64,000 bases of DNA, taken from the NCBI RefSeq assembly GCF_002443255.2, contig NW_019211458.1, positions 15,433,939 through 15,497,938 of the forward strand. Reading direction: 5' to 3'. Below, in pieces: positions 61,101-64,000 of the stretch. Each line of letters opens with the position of its first letter. Position 1 is the first letter of the stretch. The notes below the pieces were generated by a model. That model did no database searches. It was not told where the DNA came from and saw nothing but the letters and a program-made list of their open reading frames with translations. This DNA comes from Varroa destructor (taxonomy: Eukaryota; Arthropoda; Arachnida; Mesostigmata; Varroidae). Both the position numbers and the translations under genes were made by a program.

Positions 61101-63141
61101 ATGACTCGACTCGACGTGAACTCTCGTCTGGCAGACTTTTGAGACCACTCCCGTAGTTACTGCTGGCGCTAGCATTGCTGTTCTTACTATGCCATGTTGC
61201 CCGTTTCTATTCGTTGAACTAGACCTAATTCAGGCTAATTTAGCGAGGTCTACAAACGCCTGACAGCTAGCTCCTCCACATGCAGTCTAAGTACAAGCAT
61301 TCGCCTACGGTGGCCGAGTACGACCTGGTCGAGTTCACACTAAACCGGCAAGTAAATTTGATTTGAGCTCGGCATGACTCTTAGTGTGTGAGGCTAATGG
61401 ATCAAAATTAGCGATGGAAAGAAGCGGAGAGGAAAAGAGAGCTCGCTTAACTTCTGCGCATTGTCTCTTACTCTTTTGAGACGTTGATGGGAGCAGGGAA
61501 GATCTGTACAGGCCGTCGACAGTTCCGCATGACCAAGCTCTTCTAATAGCCCTGAGAAAAACTCCGAGAAGCATCTACAGATATTTTTCAACAAAAAATG
61601 GAAAAACCCCCGGCCAACATACAGGATAGTATTTCTCGCATGTCTAACCCGAGCTCGATTTCTAAAGTAGGAAAAGCATGTTTTTGTATCCGTACCTAAA
61701 ACTAGTAATTGAAATAAATGGCCGATCTTGACTGAGCAAATTCATTATTGTACTTATGAGGTACAATTATTTTATGTTATGAAAAAACTTCACATTAAAT
61801 ATTTGTCTATTGAATTGAAAGACTATTGATCTTGTTTAGTTGGAGCATACAATAGCGCAAATATCAAGTGAACACATCCAAGAGAGAGAAAAGGCGATCT
61901 GTGCTCAGCTCTTAGTTAGACCTGCCCTCGATGCAGCGGTCTCTGACGCGGGACCCTTTTTCTTATTTTATTGGCGTTTCAGTTCTGTCAACACCATACG
62001 AAGACGATCGTATTGATTTCACGATAGCAGATATACCATTACTTAGTAACCTCGGTTATATCTCAACTGCGAGCTTTCCCATGCATTGCAAAGTATTTGG
62101 GGAAGCTCTCAAGGGTGCCGTTGTCGGGCAGGTAAGCGCTGCATATTGTATATTCTCAGATTGGTTAGGTTAAACAAAGTCTATAGTAGAGAAAATCGCT
62201 GTTGAAATGTCAGGTTTTTAGTTTCGACAATAGCTATCATTTTACTGTTTACGCAGAAGATCTTTTCCTGACATGTCAGATTTCTAAATGCCTATAGCAA
62301 AACAACAAACAAAGTGGCCATTTCTTTGTATGGCAATTTATTTTTCTACAACGTTACCTTATCACTTGTATGAGCAGACTGCAACGTTTAAGGTTGAAGC
62401 CTACAATCACCTGTCAGAGAAGACGATAGTCGGGGGTGAACACTTCATCGCGGCAATCACGACTCCACAAGGCTTCACCCAACGGGTCGACGCCAGCGAC
62501 CATCGTGATGGAAGTTATTCATTCAGTTATAGACCGTGTATCGAAGGTCTGCACCATATGGTTGTAACGCTTCGGGGTGCTCCAGTTGCGCAATCCCCAT
62601 ACAGTATCAACGTACGTTTAGGCAGGTGTGTATTGCCGCATAAAGACGGCTATTGAACGGCACGTTAAATACCCGTCTTTATGCGGCTTTAAGCGTGTTC
62701 TGTGGCTTCGTTACTGTTCGAACTAGAAGAAACATTACGCGGCGTTTACGGCAGGGTCTGTGTGGTTGAATGACACGAAGAGTGAAAATCAAACTTCACT
62801 GCAGATGCAATAACTTCGCTCGCCGATGATCCTTTACTTGTCGTTTATACAAAGCTGATTATATAGAGTAATGTGTTTCAAGTATAGCGATCAACTCGTA
62901 AGTTAACTCAAATGTTTCGAATTTTTCTTTTCTATATATTGTATAATACTTGTTTGTATTATGCAATTGCTGATTATACCGTTACTGTTCTAGGTCATAT
63001 GAGAATCTTCCGAGTGAACGACCGATTGTGGTGTTTGGGGGTGAGGGTGAGAGAGAAGGTAAATTGTGTCGACCATGGGGAGTCTGCGTTGATCATCAGG
63101 GTCGCATCGTCGTTGCTGACAGATCTAATAACCGGATGCAG
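57767..63141 (+). CDS. wech: TRIM71/LIN-41/Wech-type TRIM-NHL protein, 5' part (6 coding exons, continues past the window)
   Basis: Coding exons are 57758-58189 (ATG 57767), 58388-58686, 60254-60486, 61983-62131, 62378-62625 and 62994-63141. All phases match and 500 residues are visible. A C3HC4 RING (Cys32/35, Cys49, His51, Cys54/57, Cys66/69) is followed by B-box 1 (about 92-135), B-box 2 (about 151-190), a coiled coil (about 190-310), a filamin/ABP280 domain (about 324-450) and the first NHL repeat with [20 protein letters not shown] (about 475 on). This order is diagnostic of the TRIM71/LIN-41 group, which represses target mRNAs through the NHL propeller, may act as an E3 ubiquitin ligase and is a classic let-7 target. 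Drosophila Wech lacks the RING, which is intact here. The remaining NHL repeats and 3' UTR lie beyond 64000. Confidence 0.88.
58388..58686 (+). CDS. wech: TRIM71-like exon: B-box 2 and start of coiled coil
   Basis: The acceptor is gattcgatttcag and the donor is GCAG|gtacag, phase 0 in and 2 out. B-box 2 reads [20 protein letters not shown], then CTTAHKGH. Heptad-rich helix sequence follows. Confidence 0.88.
60254..60486 (+). CDS. wech: TRIM71-like exon: coiled coil
   Basis: The acceptor is aatggtttcag and the donor is GCTG|gttagt, phase 2 in and 1 out. A Leu/Glu/Lys-rich helix ([16 protein letters not shown] and onward) ends in an Ala-rich stretch. The intron before it is about 1.6 kb. Confidence 0.85.
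61983..62131 (+). CDS. wech: TRIM71-like exon: linker and start of filamin domain
   Basis: The acceptor is ttggcgtttcag and the donor is CAG|gtaagc, phase 1 in and 0 out. It contains EDDRIDFT and LGYIST, matching the conserved EDDRV-FT and FGFISS positions that lead into the filamin domain of TRIM71. Confidence 0.85.
62378..62625 (+). CDS. wech: TRIM71-like exon: filamin domain
   Basis: The acceptor is gtatgagcag and the donor is GGCAG|gtgtgt, phase 0 in and 2 out. It carries the filamin signature GSYSFSYRP, then [12 protein letters not shown] and SPYSINV. Confidence 0.88.
62635..62687 (+). repeat. Perfect 15-bp hairpin just inside an intron
   Basis: GCCGCATAAAGACGG (62635-62649) and its exact complement (62673-62687) flank 23 bases. 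The stem starts nine bases after the donor at 62626, close enough to affect U1 access if folded. Confidence 0.8.
62994..63141 (+). CDS. wech: TRIM71-like exon: first NHL repeat
   Basis: The acceptor is gttactgttctag and the donor is CAG|gtgagg, phase 2 in and 0 out. It encodes [20 protein letters not shown] and ADRSNNRMQ, the canonical first blade of an NHL propeller. Confidence 0.88.
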
Positions 63142-64000
63142 GTGAGGAGAATGCAAAAAAATCACGTCTTTTTTTTTTTATCAAGAATACCGACGGTAAA
63201 AAGCCAAACAGGAAGATAAAGGACACGAATGCACATATCGAAAAGGGCTTGCCCCTGACGTAGTACGTATGATAAATGGTGCATAACAGCACATTGCCAG
63301 CAATCGTCACTGACTCAATAACCGCTTTGGCAAATATAAACATCTTTAAAATGAAACTTAAGCGACATTTGTCCAGCATTGTGCTACAAAAAAACTACAC
63401 TATCTACTGCGGCAAATCGATTGTATTGTGCCAAAGTATCATACGTAAATAGATTTCCAAAAGGTTTAGGGCGTCACATCGTATCTAGCCAGTGGAATGC
63501 GTCTAAGACGAAGGACAATAACACAGGCGGTCGTGATTATTTCAAATAACTTCCGAATCAAGGGTGCTCTTGTTGCGTTGAACTCAGGATTTTTTTTCTC
63601 TAAACAAAAAAGTTTGACCGTACTAAACAAAGCTCTGTGATACATGTCGGCAGCGTGAAACGTACGAAGTGCTTAAAGTATATTTCTTAGGTATCGAAAC
63701 GGAGCATATATTAATGCGGTGAAGTCCATTCGAACATGAGAAAATTTAGTATCTCAGCAGCGTACAAAAAGAACAAGTCTACAAAAGGTATCAACGAACT
63801 TTGCTTCATCGATCGCAACTGGGTCCTTTTACAGCTTAACTTCGTGGTGACGAACTGACGCGCTTTGTAGACAATGCTGACCTCCCAATGATTTCTCCCA
63901 GAACTCAGACTCACGTTGCTTGTCTCGTTAGTGGTACCACACTCATGAGCTGCGCTCTCCTCTTCTATCTGTTGAGGTCAGAGAACGAGTGCATGGGTTA
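63142..64000 (+). other. Intron of the TRIM71-like gene, runs off the window
   Basis: No further NHL-encoding exon is seen. The remaining sequence is intronic. Confidence 0.6.

Noticed and set aside
61845..61960. Open frame [17 protein letters not shown] as an extra TRIM71-like exon
   Set aside because: It has no in-phase donor, and the flanking exons already join correctly without it.

Overview
This window is animal nuclear DNA, most probably from an arthropod; a mite or other chelicerate would fit, but nothing in the sequence proves the group. It has AT-rich intergenic stretches, many microsatellites, introns with canonical GT/AG ends, and three split genes. No bacterial, plasmid or phage architecture is visible. 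The gene models below come from reading exon ends, reading phases and protein motifs by eye. The phases agree across every proposed junction.

Region 1 (about 2.2-6.9 kb, + strand) holds a seven-exon gene for a single-pass membrane protein of about 1,075 residues as modelled. It has a long Ser/Thr-rich, N-glycosylation-rich ectodomain, a compact folded segment before the membrane, a Leu-rich transmembrane helix and a basic/coiled cytoplasmic tail. The plan recalls the KIAA1549 family. The signal peptide is not in the exons seen and is probably encoded upstream.

Region 2 (about 21.9-36.5 kb, - strand) holds a five-exon MyoD-family myogenic bHLH factor (arthropod nautilus-type). It has the Cys/His-rich Trp motif, a basic region with the myogenic Ala-Thr pair, the HLH (split between two exons) and the C-terminal helix III motif. 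Its two large 3' introns carry a set of phase-compatible + strand exon candidates that may be an undescribed nested antisense gene.

Region 3 (about 54-64 kb, + strand) holds the 5' part of a TRIM71/LIN-41/Wech-type gene: a probable GC-rich promoter and non-coding first exon, then RING, two B-boxes, coiled coil, filamin domain and the first NHL repeat. The remaining NHL exons lie beyond the window edge.

The 7-20 kb and 37-54 kb intervals are mostly non-coding. They hold two copies of an interspersed repeat of about 420 bp (12.9 kb and 40.0 kb), a tRNA-like SINE relic, microsatellites, several striking inverted repeats, and broken or orphan ORFs. The most interesting orphan is a frameshifted minus-strand ORF near 20.1-20.5 kb. 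MyoD and TRIM71/LIN-41 act in muscle differentiation and in developmental timing respectively, but their proximity here need not be functional.
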